Assembly (NCBI GenBank): GCA_000787465.1
Contig: JSYX01000660.1
Span: 1 to 18,643 of the forward strand
Source of the DNA: Thermomucor indicae-seudaticae
Taxonomy: Eukaryota > Mucoromycota > Mucoromycetes > Mucorales > Lichtheimiaceae
Reading direction: 5' to 3'
Length of the DNA: 18,643 nt
Of this stretch, positions 8,901 through 18,311 are shown piece by piece; position 1 is the stretch's first letter; each line of letters opens with the position of its first letter. The notes below the pieces were generated by a model. That model saw only the letters and a list, made by a program, of their open reading frames with translations. It was not told where the DNA came from and searched no databases. The translations under genes and the position numbers were made by a program.

Positions 8901-9907
8901 TTGCGCGCCCGACTGAGTCTGTTGGCCCAGATCGCACAGGAGCCGTGCTTTGACCAGCTGCGGACCAAGGAACAACTGGGCTACCTCGTCTTTAGCGGTG
9001 TGCGGAAACAGACGGGCTCGATGGGGATGCGCTTCATTGTCCAAAGCGAACGCGATACAGTCTATCTCGAGAACCGAATCGAGGACTTTTTGGGCAAGCT
9101 GCGGACGATGATTGTCAACATGACCGACGAAGAATACAAGGCCCAAGTCCAGTCGTTGATTGCCAAGAAGCTTGAGAAAGACAAGAATCTCGGTCAGGAA
9201 GGTGGGAAATATTGGACGCATATTCATTCGGGATACTACGAGTTTGATCAAGGTAAGGATAACAATAAGACGAGATATATAAAAGAGGTACTGATAAGTG
9301 TGTTATAGTGGACAAGGATGTTCAAGAGTTAAAGACAATCACCAAGTCATCTTTGCTCGAGTTTTTTGACACATACATTGATCCGGCATCCGACAAGATG
9401 CGCAAGATCTCTGTGCATATTCAGTCACAAAAGGCACCCTCGGCCGCAGCTCGGTACAAGGTCAATATCGAATCGCTACACACATGTCTTGTGGCACAGG
9501 GTGTGACGAGGTTGACGGTGGACGATCTACGGGCCGCGATCGAAAAGGGCGAAGCAGGCGAAGCGTCGATGCAGGCTATTCTGCGTGAAATGCTGATTGA
9601 CGAAAGCAAGGGCGACGAAGAGGAAATCGAAGATTTAATGTCTAAACTGGTGGCCGCGATGGGTATGGCGGAGCAAGCCCGAGACAATAATGTGAATGGT
9701 ACATTTGTGACGGTGGATAGTAAGAAGACCGCACGTCGATTGTCTATACCAGGCGAAGGCGATTATTCTTCAACGGATAGTGGACAACAGACACCGGTCA
9801 GGGACCATAGTCGATTACCAGAAGGCAACATTATCATTACGGATCCGGTGGATTTCAAGAGTAGAATGGAACTAAGTCCTGCGGCCGTGCCGCTCATTGA
9901 TTTTTAA
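5959..9907 (+). CDS. STE23: Insulin-degrading-enzyme-type zinc metalloprotease (M16A, Ste23 family)
   Basis: This large M16 protease cleaves peptides in a closed chamber; yeast Ste23 helps process a-factor. Twelve exons give 1092 aa: 5959-6168, 6230-6494, 6551-6769, 6835-6947, 7010-7099, 7162-7327, 7381-7769, 7831-8081, 8148-8250, 8319-8429, 8490-9252, 9309-9907. The inverted zinc motif is H78-F-C-E81-H82; the third ligand is E159, 77 residues after H82 as in human IDE, and its codon is split by intron 2. Other landmarks are [42 protein letters not shown] and [13 protein letters not shown]. Introns 7 and 9 start with GC (GCAAGT) instead of GT. The first in-frame ATG was taken; no leader peptide is seen. 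A roughly 130-residue helical, acidic region (936-1065) lengthens the C-terminus, and no peroxisomal SKL-type ending is present. AATAAA lies at 9922. Cytosolic location is inferred. Confidence 0.95.
7770..7830 (+). other. GC-AG intron 7 of the M16 protease
   Basis: The exon ends AAG and the intron starts GCAAGT, the usual consensus of U2-type GC donors. A TCTAAC branch point and a TTAG acceptor follow. Only this junction joins VKLSK to ALQHLEL in phase and matches the family. The nearby GT (7774) puts the next exon out of frame. Confidence 0.85.
8251..8318 (+). other. GC-AG intron 9 of the M16 protease
   Basis: The donor is again GCAAGT, after the codon CTG. Splicing to the CATAG acceptor gives [12 protein letters not shown], in line with the family (GMYLSVKGYND in human IDE). 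Using the GT four bases later shifts the frame. Confidence 0.85.
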
Positions 9908-10370
9908 TGTTATTATTACAAAATAAACAACATCCCCGGTAATGAGAACTTCGCTGCCTGCCCCCCTTGGCGGCTGCTGCTGTTGCTGCTGCTAGGTGCC
10001 CCTTCGGCAAAAGAAAGAAGGCATAAACTCCGAGACGATGCCAGGTAACGAGGCAGACTTTGGGGGATATGGGAAGTGTCTTGTACAACGCAGCACTCGG
10101 AATGGATACCGACCCTAAATGCGAAATGTTTGAAGAAGGTGTCCTTCACGTTCATCGCTTTCTCTTTCTCTCTTTCTTCTTTTTATATATTCCACCCCGT
10201 CGCGCCGCTTTTCCCTCACCCCTACATATATTTTTAGTCTTTTCTCTCTCTCTATATATATCTCGTTCCTCTGCTATTCCTCCAACCTGCTCTCACTCAC
10301 TCTCTCTCTTTCTTCCTCTGGTTTTTGTCAACTTTTTTTCTTCTTGCGAGACGCAATCTCAACAAGTTAC
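9908..10370 (+). promoter_or_regulatory. Intergenic and 5' leader region of the RRM-PUF gene
   Basis: The first part is the protease 3' end with AATAAA at 9922-9927. A CTG-rich triplet patch lies around 9971-9993. From about 10155 to 10340 the plus strand is almost pure pyrimidine with short TATA-like islands (around 10191-10200 and 10252-10260). This is the longest CT tract in the window and probably the promoter and 5' UTR of the next gene. No small gene was recognised on either strand. Confidence 0.5.
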
Positions 10371-13300
10371 ATGACGCAATCGAGTTCCGACCAGCAGTCG
10401 TCATCGTTGTCCTATGACACAGAAGAGCACCGAAAGAGGTGCGGCCATCAGGTTCTCTGTTACTTCCTGTACTCTAGTTGACTCAATGGTTGTATATAGA
10501 TGGTTAAGAGTAGAAGAAGAACAACAAGAAGAAAGGGAACAGGCGTGGCACAGATTGACACCCAGGGTGCAGCACCTCGTGACGTCGCACAATGACTTTT
10601 TGATGCGACGACCACGAGCGGACACGATGCCAACAACAACAACGACTGCTAATATTAAAACCATTCCTCCGCCGCTTGGCGGTAGTTTTGGCAATGGTAT
10701 CTTTCATACGAACAACTGGTCATCAGCCGAAAGCCCGACCACTCCGACGACCGATCAACTCTTGAAGGATGATAGAATTGCCAGCACACTTGCATCACTT
10801 GGTCTTGAGGACTACAGCGATGATGTGGATGATATATACACGCGTCGTCATCATACGCTACATCAAAGTCGATCTTTCAATTCATTACGCTCCGAATGGT
10901 ATTTGGGCAGACCACGTGCTATCAGTGTGACAGATCGTACACCTCTGAATATTCCTCCAATGGGTGGCAATTACTTGGGAGCAGCAGCATGGAGCAGCAG
11001 CCGTACGGGATCACCGCTGCGGAGTTCAAATAGCAGTGCGGATTTGTTGGAAATGATGGCTAGGCAACGCAGGTTGGATGAGAACAAGGTAAGTTCGATC
11101 TTTATTTTCTTTTTGGGCGCGTCTAACGCGTTTTCTTTGGTAAAAGTATGATTTGGATGGTTGTTCCTCTTCTTCTGGTGGCAAGTCATCGCCTCTTCTT
11201 CAGACACCAACGCGGTCTCTCTGGCTTGGCAACATTGACCCAGCATTGACCATTACAGACCTCAGTTGTGTGTTTGGCCAATACGGAACGATTGAAAGTA
11301 TCCGGATTTTGCAGGATCGGGAATGTGCGTTTATCAACTTTGCAACGATTGAAGACGCCTTGCGAGCCAAAGACGCGTTAATGCATAACCACCATCAACG
11401 ACTTGGAAATACCTTGGTCAAAGTTGGATTCGGCAAGCCAGAAGCTCATTGTGCAGCAGGAGGAGGACCACCAGTAGCAGCAGATTTGGGCACGAACGTT
11501 CAAGGACCTACGCGTGCTTTATGTAATTGATTAAAAGAAGTGATCATATGGATCGGCTGCTTATTGACAACGTTACGTTACATTGTAGGGATCGGGAATA
11601 TTCCGTCTTTTACGACGTGTGCCACGTTAATGTCACTGTTTTCTCCGTTTGGACCCATTGAGTCCGTACGCGTATTAACGCACAAGAACTGTGGGTTTGT
11701 CAATTTTGAGTCACAAGAAGACGCGGTTCGAGCCAAGAGGGCACTGCAGAACAAGGAACTGATGGGTGCCGGGACGGGTCCTGTACGTATCGGATTCGCC
11801 AAGGTGCCTCCCGCCAGCAACAACAACAAGTCAAATAATAGTAATACCACAGCATTGGCCACGAGTTTTGTGGATTTCGATGACCCCGAAGAATACCAAG
11901 CTCAACTCATGATGTACATGATGGCAAACAATTCGGCAAACCTTTTTGCTGCGATGGCTGCGGAACGTCGTATGCTAATGAAAGAGTTTGGCGAAGAGGA
12001 TAACGACGGACCAACCTTTGATGGTAACCACTGTCCTTGTTTTCGTCTTCGGCGGTTCGTCTAACAATAGTAATATAGTAGAGCTGCATACTCGAATGAG
12101 TTACTATTCGGTGATTCCTCCGGCGCCAGAGCTAGGCCAGACCCGGAAAATTGATATTGCCCGATTGAGAGATGTACGTAAACGGCTTGACACGGGTTAT
12201 GTCTCCACAGAAGAGCTGGAAACGCTTGCGATTGAGTGCCTGGATGAAATTGTGGAACTCTGTAGTGGTACGTCCGAGGAAATTATAAAAGAACGTTCGT
12301 CCCTTCTAAAGGAGAGACTATAGACTATATCGGCAACACGGTGATCCAGAGACTGTTTGAACGATGCTCCGAGGCAACCAAATCACAAATGATGCATGTC
12401 GTGGCTCCGTACTTAGCATCGATCGGCATTCACAAGAACGGGACCTGGGCGGCTCAGAAGATTATTGATACGGCAAAGTTACCGTCTCAGATTGATCTGG
12501 TTTGCGACAGTATTAAACCGTACGTTCCAGCTTTATTGCTTGATCAGTTTGGCAACTATGTTGTTCAATGCTGTCTTGGGTTGGGACCAGAGCGTAACCA
12601 GTTTATCTTTGATGCTATTGCGGAGAATTGCTGGGAGATTGCCCAGGGTCGGTTTGGTGCACGAGCCGTGCGAGCAACGCTTGAAAGTCCTCATGTGACC
12701 AAGCGGCAGCAGGTAAAAAGAGAATGGATGGCCCTACACAAATACTGTTATACTTACACATTATTTAATTACAGAAATACATTGCAGCAACCATTATCCA
12801 GCATTCGTTGTTACTCGCGATGAACGCGAACGGTGCATTGCTCTTGATATGGCTGTTGGACACGTCCGGAATATCGGGCCGGTACCGAGTTTTGGCTCCT
12901 CGTCTGACGCCACACCTGGCACGCCTCTGTACGCACAAGCTTGCGTCCCTGACGGTTCTGAAGATCGTCAATCAGAGACAGGAGCCTGATGCGCGCTCAT
13001 TGATTCTGGATACGCTTTTCTTTTCTACGACGACCGAAGTCCTGGAAGAGATATTAAAGGATCAAGTGCACGGTGTCAATTTGATACAGAAGATTCTGTC
13101 CAGCTCCTACGTCGAACTCCGCGAACGCCAACGGATCGCAGAACGTGTCAAACAGCTCTTAAACAGGCTCAAGCTGAACCATGTGCAGGGCTACAAGCGA
13201 CTCGTGGAAGAAATCAATATGGTCATGGGCGACAGCAATCCCGGCGCGAGTTTGGGCGCTTTGCCAGGTCTGCTGCCGCCTATTACGATGAATCCAGAGT

Positions 13301-13461
13301 TGGCTGCTGCGTTGCATGCGAAGTACCTTGCTTTGGCTGCAGCAGCGATAGGAGCTTCCTCAACTACGAGTAGTCAACAACAGCAACAGCAGCAGCAGCA
13401 GCAGCACGAGCCACCAGCAGTAGAAGAACAACAGAAAGATGAATCAAAGACTCAAGAATGA
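10371..13461 (+). CDS. RRM-RRM-Pumilio RNA-binding protein (JSN1/PUF2 type)
   Basis: Fungal Jsn1/Puf2 proteins combine RNA-recognition motifs with PUF repeats and bind sets of mRNAs, many for membrane proteins. Seven exons (10371-10438, 10500-11088, 11147-11522, 11589-12023, 12079-12267, 12324-12712, 12775-13461) give 910 aa. RRM1 (about 243-318) has RNP2 LWLGNI and RNP1 ECAFINF. RRM2 (about 345-420) has LWIGNI and NCGFVNF. PUF repeats run from about 520 to 830, with DYIGNTVIQRLFE, NGTWAAQKII, FGNYVVQCCL and FGARAVRATLE. The N-terminal 220 residues are low-complexity and Ser-rich; ten Gln (13375-13404) lie near the C-terminus. Introns are 55-66 nt, GT-AG. The intron at 12268-12323 is required because reading through ends in a stop just before the first PUF motif. 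RNA targets cannot be told from sequence. Confidence 0.92.
13375..13404 (+). repeat. CAG/CAA triplet run encoding ten glutamines
   Basis: Ten consecutive Gln codons, the last six all CAG, lie in the C-terminal tail of the RRM-PUF protein. Such runs vary in length between strains and suit a protein likely to form RNP assemblies. Confidence 0.9.
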
Positions 13462-13668
13462 TTGATTGATTGATGATATACCCCTCCACTTTTTGTATGA
13501 TTTCCCCACTTTCTTTATACACACGCACTTACACACACTGCACACAAGTATATAATGCACATACTCAAAAACACCGCACGCACACACACATTTTCACAAC
13601 CAACTCGCACGTTTATCATGCAAAAAAGAAAAATACACACACAAAAACCACCCTTTTTATTACCATTA
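13462..13668. repeat. Shared 3' region with CA-rich microsatellite
   Basis: This lies between the converging stops of the RRM-PUF and bZIP genes. A TGAT unit repeated four times covers the RRM-PUF stop codon (13459-13475). An interrupted CA-rich tract then runs from about 13519 to 13645. No gene is visible. Confidence 0.7.
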
Positions 13669-14256
13669 CTATGGGCTATAACTATTATTATTAATGATGT
13701 TGTTGTTGTTGTTGTTTTCAAGTAATGATCGAAGGTATCGATTCTCCTTTTCCAAAGCCTCCTTTTCGTGTGTCATCCATCGCTCCAATTGGGCGACCCG
13801 ATCATCCAACGTACTCGTATTAGCCACCGAAAGCAGAGGATGATCGGGGTTCACGTTGCGCAACGCCGCCTGCAGTTCTTCGACTTGTCGTTCCAATCTT
13901 TGGCATTTCTCTTGAAGTTCGCGTTCACGTTGCTTGCGTCGTTCTCGGAACCTACTGGATGCACCTGCGTTGCGTCGTCGCTTTTCGGCAAGAATTTCTT
14001 CTGGTGTTGGTGTGCCACTCGATGGTGGTTTAATAGGTTGCTGTTTTTGCTGTGTTGGTGGTAGTGGTGTTGGCCATGCTGATAGTGGAGGTGTTGGTGG
14101 TGGTGGAGGTAAGGGAGGTCGTGGTAATATACTGATAGGTGGTAACGTAGGTGGCGGTGTTGACATCATGAATAACGGCATCGCATCTTCGAACCAGCTT
14201 ATTACCGTTTCCCATCTGGCCTTATATCGGCATTTATAGGGCTGGGATTGCGCCAT
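13669..14256 (-). CDS. bZIP transcription factor
   Basis: A single exon encodes 195 aa. Residues 32-84 are very Pro-rich, a likely activation region. The basic region (about 91-112) has the bZIP signature N96-x-x-A-S-x-x-F-R104 (asparagine and arginine eight apart) in RRRNAGASSRFRERRKQRE. The zipper runs L114, L121, L128, V135. A second coiled coil (about 150-180) follows, then a poly-Asn tail. The NAGASSRFR form resembles the fungal Cys3/Met28/Gcn4-like group, so a role in sulfur or amino-acid control is possible but unproven. The ATG at 14256 was chosen as the first in this frame; an overlapping uORF begins 13 bases upstream. The gene lies 151 bases downstream of the RBR ligase on the same strand, so its promoter must be short or overlap that 3' UTR. 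Confidence 0.88.
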   Translation of the reverse strand: MAQSQPYKCRYKARWETVISWFEDAMPLFMMSTPPPTLPPISILPRPPLPPPPPTPPLSAWPTPLPPTQQKQQPIKPPSSGTPTPEEILAEKRRRNAGASSRFRERRKQRERELQEKCQRLERQVEELQAALRNVNPDHPLLSVANTSTLDDRVAQLERWMTHEKEALEKENRYLRSLLENNNNNNIINNNSYSP

Positions 14257-14269
14257 CAGATGGCGACAT
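14234..14269 (-). promoter_or_regulatory. Short uORF overlapping the bZIP start codon
   Basis: An ATG at 14269 opens an 11-codon frame (MSPSDGAIPAL) that ends with TAA at 14236-14234. It overlaps the bZIP ATG (14256) in another frame. If the mRNA includes it, the main frame needs leaky scanning or reinitiation, a known way of controlling fungal GCN4/CPC1 bZIP mRNAs. Whether transcripts start upstream of it is unknown. Confidence 0.45.
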
Positions 14270-14407
14270 TTGCGCTTTTTATTGCGAACTTTCTAATAAT
14301 GGTATAAATCAAACTTTAGACAAGCCAATTCAAGCCTTGTTGTAACAACCACAAAACTGTTTCTCGTCGTATGGAATCTGTCCAACGCGCAAGTCAGTCT
14401 TTCCCTT

Positions 14408-16541
14408 TCAATATCTACACGCATGCCATACTTGCACTTTACCTATCCTATCCAACATGGACATGGGTCCAATCGCCACGGAAGAATGTTGGCTACTATT
14501 CCCTAATTCTGGATGCGCCAAGAGGTATTCTTTTCTTGCCTTGGCTGCTGCCTTTTGTATCGCTTCATCCTCTGGATCCGTCCTGTACAAGTCACACTTC
14601 GAACATTGCGTACAGGGTGTCCCGGGAATGTGCCGAAAGTGCTCGCAAAAATGAGCATACGACTCTTCATATTGATATCAGTCCGTCCGTTCTTATCTTC
14701 ATGGAAACCTAAAGAAAACTCACCTTTCCGTATATCCTTTCGACAAACGTAACACATGGCATATCCTAATGCAATATTCCGTTATAATACACGCCTCTGT
14801 CGTTCAGCAAACGATAGCTTACCACATCGACAGACTATCTTGTTGCATCCATCTGATTTTTGAAATGACAAGTTACAGTTTGGACACTGCAAGAATCCAT
14901 CAGTTTTGCCTTCTTTCTTTCCCTTTCTAATAACATTTACCGTCCGTTTGACAGCATCAGCCATTGCCTATTATTATGGATGACAATCGTTAGAGAGAGA
15001 GGGGGGCTCACCGCAAACAAATAGAAAGACGAACCTTTTCCACATAGAGTCGTAATCCATCTTGCTGGTCCTCCCAACATCGATGTAATCCTCGCACCAC
15101 ACGATGGCACCGAAGACAACTGAACTGTTTACAGTTGGGGCAGGGAAACACAGAGCCTCCACGGCGGGTATCCATGACGCGTTCGTACGCGATTTCCAGG
15201 TCACTCTTTAGTTGAAACCACTGCTGTCCGATCATAAAGAACAAGAACAACGGGAAAATCAACAACCACAAAGCAAACGGCAGTAGAATTGTCCACAGAA
15301 AAAACGCGACTACCATAATCAGAGCAAACAATGATTGAGCTTCTTTGATCACCTCTTCCAAGGGCCTTGCAGACTCGTCCAATTCGGCATAGTTGCAGTT
15401 TGCACACTGTACCAACCGATGATGTTGATACACATTGACTTCCAGCAACGATTTTTCGTACGCTAACCAGACATCGTTGGGGACGCTCTGCTGCAGACTC
15501 TGGGTCGGCAAGCATCCCTCACACCCCTCCATGGCGATACACTGGATCCTGGTTGCCCCACGCAGCGTGCCCTGCCCAAACAGCCCCTCATTGAAAAACC
15601 GGGTCACACATCCGTGACAGAACTTGTGCTCGCCTTGGCTGCAGAAACATAGCTCTTCAAAGGTCGAGTCGCCGAAACAGCAATCGCACTCGATCCACTG
15701 GTTCTCGCGCTCATACTCGTTTCGGTTATATACTATAGCCAAGGCCATGTCCTCTTTCTCCTGCGCCTTTAATTTGCGTTTCCTCAGTATCTCGAGTTCT
15801 TTCATTAGATCCTCGTCTCGTCCTCCTCTGTGTTTATGGCTACTGCTACTACTTGATGATGAAGACCAGTGTCGAAAAAAGTTGCGCACCGCGGTCCAGA
15901 ACCCACCGGACCCCATCTCGGCCAATTGATCGTAGCTCTTTAAATAGTTCCAGTTGTTTTCTGCCAACACGGCGCGTATCGACGATTTCCACATCTATAT
16001 AACCTTGCTTTCCTTAACTAACTCTTTCTCTCTCTCTCCACAGCGAGAAACGAACGAACCTGAGGATAATCGATTGCAAGTTGGGCCGCGGCTTGGGCCT
16101 TATAGCTCTCGGACCGAAACATATCCGATGCTTCCAATTGCCCATATCCGACGGGTAGTCGTTCAGGCCACCGCCTTTCAGCCACCAACTCTTCCGCCGT
16201 CTGCTCCAATATGCTATGCTCATATTTTACTAGCTTCTCTCGTAAATAGCCCACGTCACAGTCCGGAAACACTTCCGTCGCCAACACTTGTAATGCGTGA
16301 TTCAGACGCTCTACCCGAGACTTGCCGGGTATCAATCGTGGATAGTACCCGCCTTGGGCAAAGATCTTTTCGGCAATGCGTTCGACAGCATGTTCCCGGT
16401 AGTACTTGAGACAGGCTCGAAAATAGTCTGGATCTATTTGCCCCCACCCCCGGTTACGAACGAATCACTCACAAACGTGTAAACACAGTCGGACTGACCT
16501 CCATTGGGAAAAATCTTAATCAGTTGTTGAACCTCATCCAT
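14408..16541 (-). CDS. RNF216/TRIAD3-like RBR E3 ubiquitin ligase with a hydrophobic insertion
   Basis: RBR ligases take ubiquitin from an E2 onto a RING2 cysteine and then onto the target. Six exons (16541-16499, 16433-16060, 15994-15035, 14967-14823, 14765-14724, 14664-14408) give 606 aa. The N-terminus looks CUE-like (IFPNGDPDYFRACLKYY). A Ser run and a basic coiled coil precede RING1 (from about 242, CDCC ... FCHGC). The first IBR half is CANC (336-339), the second CPNC (424-427) onward. RING2 is CPNC (487-490) with likely catalytic C500 in SDGC, then CRCG and MCYVC. HFCEH, PGTPC and CSKCDLYRTDP match the RNF216-specific end. Residues 360-396 between the IBR halves are almost wholly hydrophobic, like a membrane hairpin. 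All introns are GT-AG, 57-67 nt. A further intron (14442-14378) could replace the last residues and move the stop to 14316. Confidence 0.88.
15224..15334 (-). other. Hydrophobic hairpin-like segment within the RBR IBR domain
   Basis: About 37 codons read almost only Phe, Leu, Ile, Val, Trp and Ala, with two prolines near the middle (LLPFALWLLIFPLF). Charged residues flank both sides (VIKEAQ before, QLKSDLEIAYERV after). The frame is open and in phase with both IBR halves. An 87-nt stretch with a weak GTAGTC donor and a CGGACAG acceptor could in principle be an in-frame intron, because T-rich introns read as hydrophobic codons. It lacks the CTAAC branch point common here, and excising it would still leave about 45 inserted residues. 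Confidence 0.6.
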
Positions 16542-16877
16542 GGATCAGCCCGCTAAAGAGAGGGGACTTTTTCGTTTTTTCTCCGGGCTGCATAAAAATG
16601 TCCCGGGGCCTGCAAAACCGGCAAAACTCGATCCACACGTTGACGTTTTAGAATAAACAAGTTAGAATATATATTGTAGAGATATGTATACGAGAGCGCG
16701 TTGTGTGTGTGATGTGTAGAAAAAAAAAGAAGTTGCGTGCACATGCGTGGAAGGGGGGAATTGGTTGAAGAGAGAAAATGAGCGTACATATATATATATG
16801 TTGTATATATAGAGAGGCTGGTTGTTGGTAAGCGAAAGGTATATAGTAAGGGATGGATCTGAGGGAAGAAAGAGAGC
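16542..16877. promoter_or_regulatory. Rab 3' UTR and RBR ligase promoter
   Basis: Both flanking genes are on the minus strand, so this region holds the Rab 3' end and the RBR ligase promoter. It contains a TA-rich patch (about 16788-16810), a TG patch (about 16702-16713) and, near the ligase start, a GC-rich stretch with CCCGGG. Open frames across it are low-complexity artefacts. Confidence 0.5.
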
Positions 16878-17818
16878 TTAAAAAAATCCGCAGCAAGATG
16901 ATGACTGAACAGGCGGTTCTTCAACATTGATGGGTGGTTGTCTCTTTTTGTTGTTTTGAGGCAAGCTGTACTGTTTACGATCAACCAGGACACGCGTCAG
17001 GTGCAAAAAAATGTCCTCAATAGTTCCTATAACTTGTCTTAGAGCGCGTAAAAAGTGATATGCGTTGCTAGATTTCGTCATACCGTCATCTTCTTTGGCC
17101 GATACTTCATAGAGTGGTGTTTCTGGACCAAGCACTCGCATCACGTATTCCCGTGCCTGATCTTCCGGTACTTCTCGACGGGCTACAAGATCCAATTTGT
17201 TTGCTACCACTACAGTCACTAGCTCGTCCGTCATGTTCCTTTTCAACTCTATATATAACCAAATGAGGCAACTTTGTGTCGGCAACATTAACCTCTTCTT
17301 GTTACCTTCTATCCAGGAATGTAGTTCTACAAAACTTTCTTGAGACGTGATATCATACACTAACAAAGCAGCTTGAGCTCCTCGGTAGTACATTGGAGCC
17401 ATCGCACGAAATCTCTCTATCTCTCTCTCAGTCTTTATCTACATGCACAGGGTATTGTTGTTATCATTACCTTGTCCAGCCGTGTCCCAAATCTGTAACC
17501 GGACCTTGCAATTATCCACTGTTCTGTTGGGGGAATGTTCAGTTGCCCGCCACCTTCGAAAGAATACAGAATAGAAGGCTTACAGTTTCTTGGTCATGAA
17601 CGAAGCGCCAATCGTCGATGTCGAATTGGGTGAAAAGGTCTTGGAAATGTACCGGACAACCAGCGACGTCTTTCCGACACCTGGTAGCGAACATGAGGAT
17701 CATCTTTTTTTCATTACGAATATATACAAAAACAGAGAAGAAGGAAGAAAGATAACCTGCCTTGGCTGCCCAATATTACTACCTTGGCCTCTAACGCAGA
17801 CGCCCACGGTCCGTACAT
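16878..17818 (-). CDS. Rab-family small GTPase (Rab5/22/24-related)
   Basis: Rab GTPases switch membrane traffic on and off. Six exons (17818-17761, 17680-17584, 17523-17471, 17416-17306, 17248-17084, 17026-16878) give 210 aa. The P-loop is G17-SQGVG-K23-T24, switch I has STIGASF, switch II has WDTAGQERF (Q69), and the guanine motifs are NKLD (123-126) and SAK. APMYYRGAQAALLVYDI resembles the Rab5/Rab22 group. The end CCGFF provides two cysteines for geranylgeranylation in a CCxxx arrangement. Intron 1 starts with GC (GCAGGT) and splits the codon of P-loop G20; the nearby GT would break the P-loop. Intron 5 (17083-17027) is 57 nt and stop-free, but removing it restores the family sequence DDGTIEDIF. 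An endosomal role is inferred from similarity only. Confidence 0.93.
17681..17760 (-). other. GC-AG intron 1 of the Rab gene
   Basis: The exon ends AAG and the intron starts GCAGGT, ending CTACCAG. Only this pair gives GSQGVGKTS, an intact P-loop. Splicing at the GT four bases on would yield a frameshift. It is the third GC-AG intron in the window. Confidence 0.82.
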
Positions 17819-18026
17819 TAGCGAGAGAAATTATAAACAGGGGGAAGAGAAAGTGTAAAAGGGACTCTTTTTTTCTGGTGTGTGTATGTGTGTGTGTGTG
17901 TGCAACGCGAATCTCCTCCCCACCCCACCGGCGCGGGCTCGGCTCTTTTTGACTTGATTACGTATCTTCTTTGCCACATAATCCTTTCCCCACTTTTTCT
18001 GCTTTTGTCATGCCGGCCCGCCGCGA
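17819..18026. promoter_or_regulatory. Rab promoter region with TG microsatellite
   Basis: This lies upstream of the Rab gene on the minus strand. It holds a TG repeat interrupted once (17878-17902), read as CA on the Rab strand, and a pyrimidine-rich stretch on the plus strand at 17975-18009. That stretch could be the leader of a divergent transcript. Confidence 0.45.
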
Positions 18027-18311
18027 ATGTGCAATGTACCGGTGACACGTTATGGTACAGATGGCACACAGACTTTTGATCTTGAATTCACAAAGGGATT
18101 TGAGGACGTGTTTTTGCAAGAACCATGGACGGCACCAATGCGTAACCGTCAGACTATCAGTGTCAGAGAACCGCATCCCCTCGAGGCTGCTTACTTTAGA
18201 GCAGTCTTCTGGTGGGTCAGGAATGGTCATTCAAATAGGATACCGGTCTGTGTACGTTTACCTAATTGTACCATCGCGGACGAGTGGACCAGAAAAGTCA
18301 GGCCACAATAG
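18027..18311 (+). CDS. Doubtful hypothetical protein, 94 aa
   Basis: An ATG-initiated frame of 94 codons lies divergent to the Rab gene and follows a CT-rich leader. The composition is protein-like (FDLEFTKGFEDVFLQEPW), but no family is recognised. An earlier ATG at 18010 opens an 11-codon frame in another phase, ending at TGA 18043-18045, which argues against simple initiation here. It may be a chance frame, a first exon or a decayed remnant beside the repeat. Confidence 0.25.
   Translation: MCNVPVTRYGTDGTQTFDLEFTKGFEDVFLQEPWTAPMRNRQTISVREPHPLEAAYFRAVFWWVRNGHSNRIPVCVRLPNCTIADEWTRKVRPQ

Noticed and set aside
8620..9251. Long open frames antisense to the M16 protease exon 11
   Set aside because: They are by-products of codon bias in a well-supported exon, with no independent protein features.
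9908..10370. Possible tRNA or small structured RNA near the CTG patch
   Set aside because: No cloverleaf, A/B box pair or snoRNA boxes could be aligned by eye.
13519..13645. CA-rich repeat considered as a CRISPR-like or other structured array
   Set aside because: It is an irregular microsatellite without uniform repeats and spacers, in a eukaryotic 3' region.
16553..16993. Minus-strand frame of about 146 codons between the Rab and RBR ligase genes
   Set aside because: The peptide is a low-complexity translation of CT- and TA-rich DNA and overlaps the Rab C-terminus in another frame.
10371..17818. Operon-like or metabolic gene cluster
   Set aside because: The products belong to unrelated processes and each gene has its own promoter-like leader.
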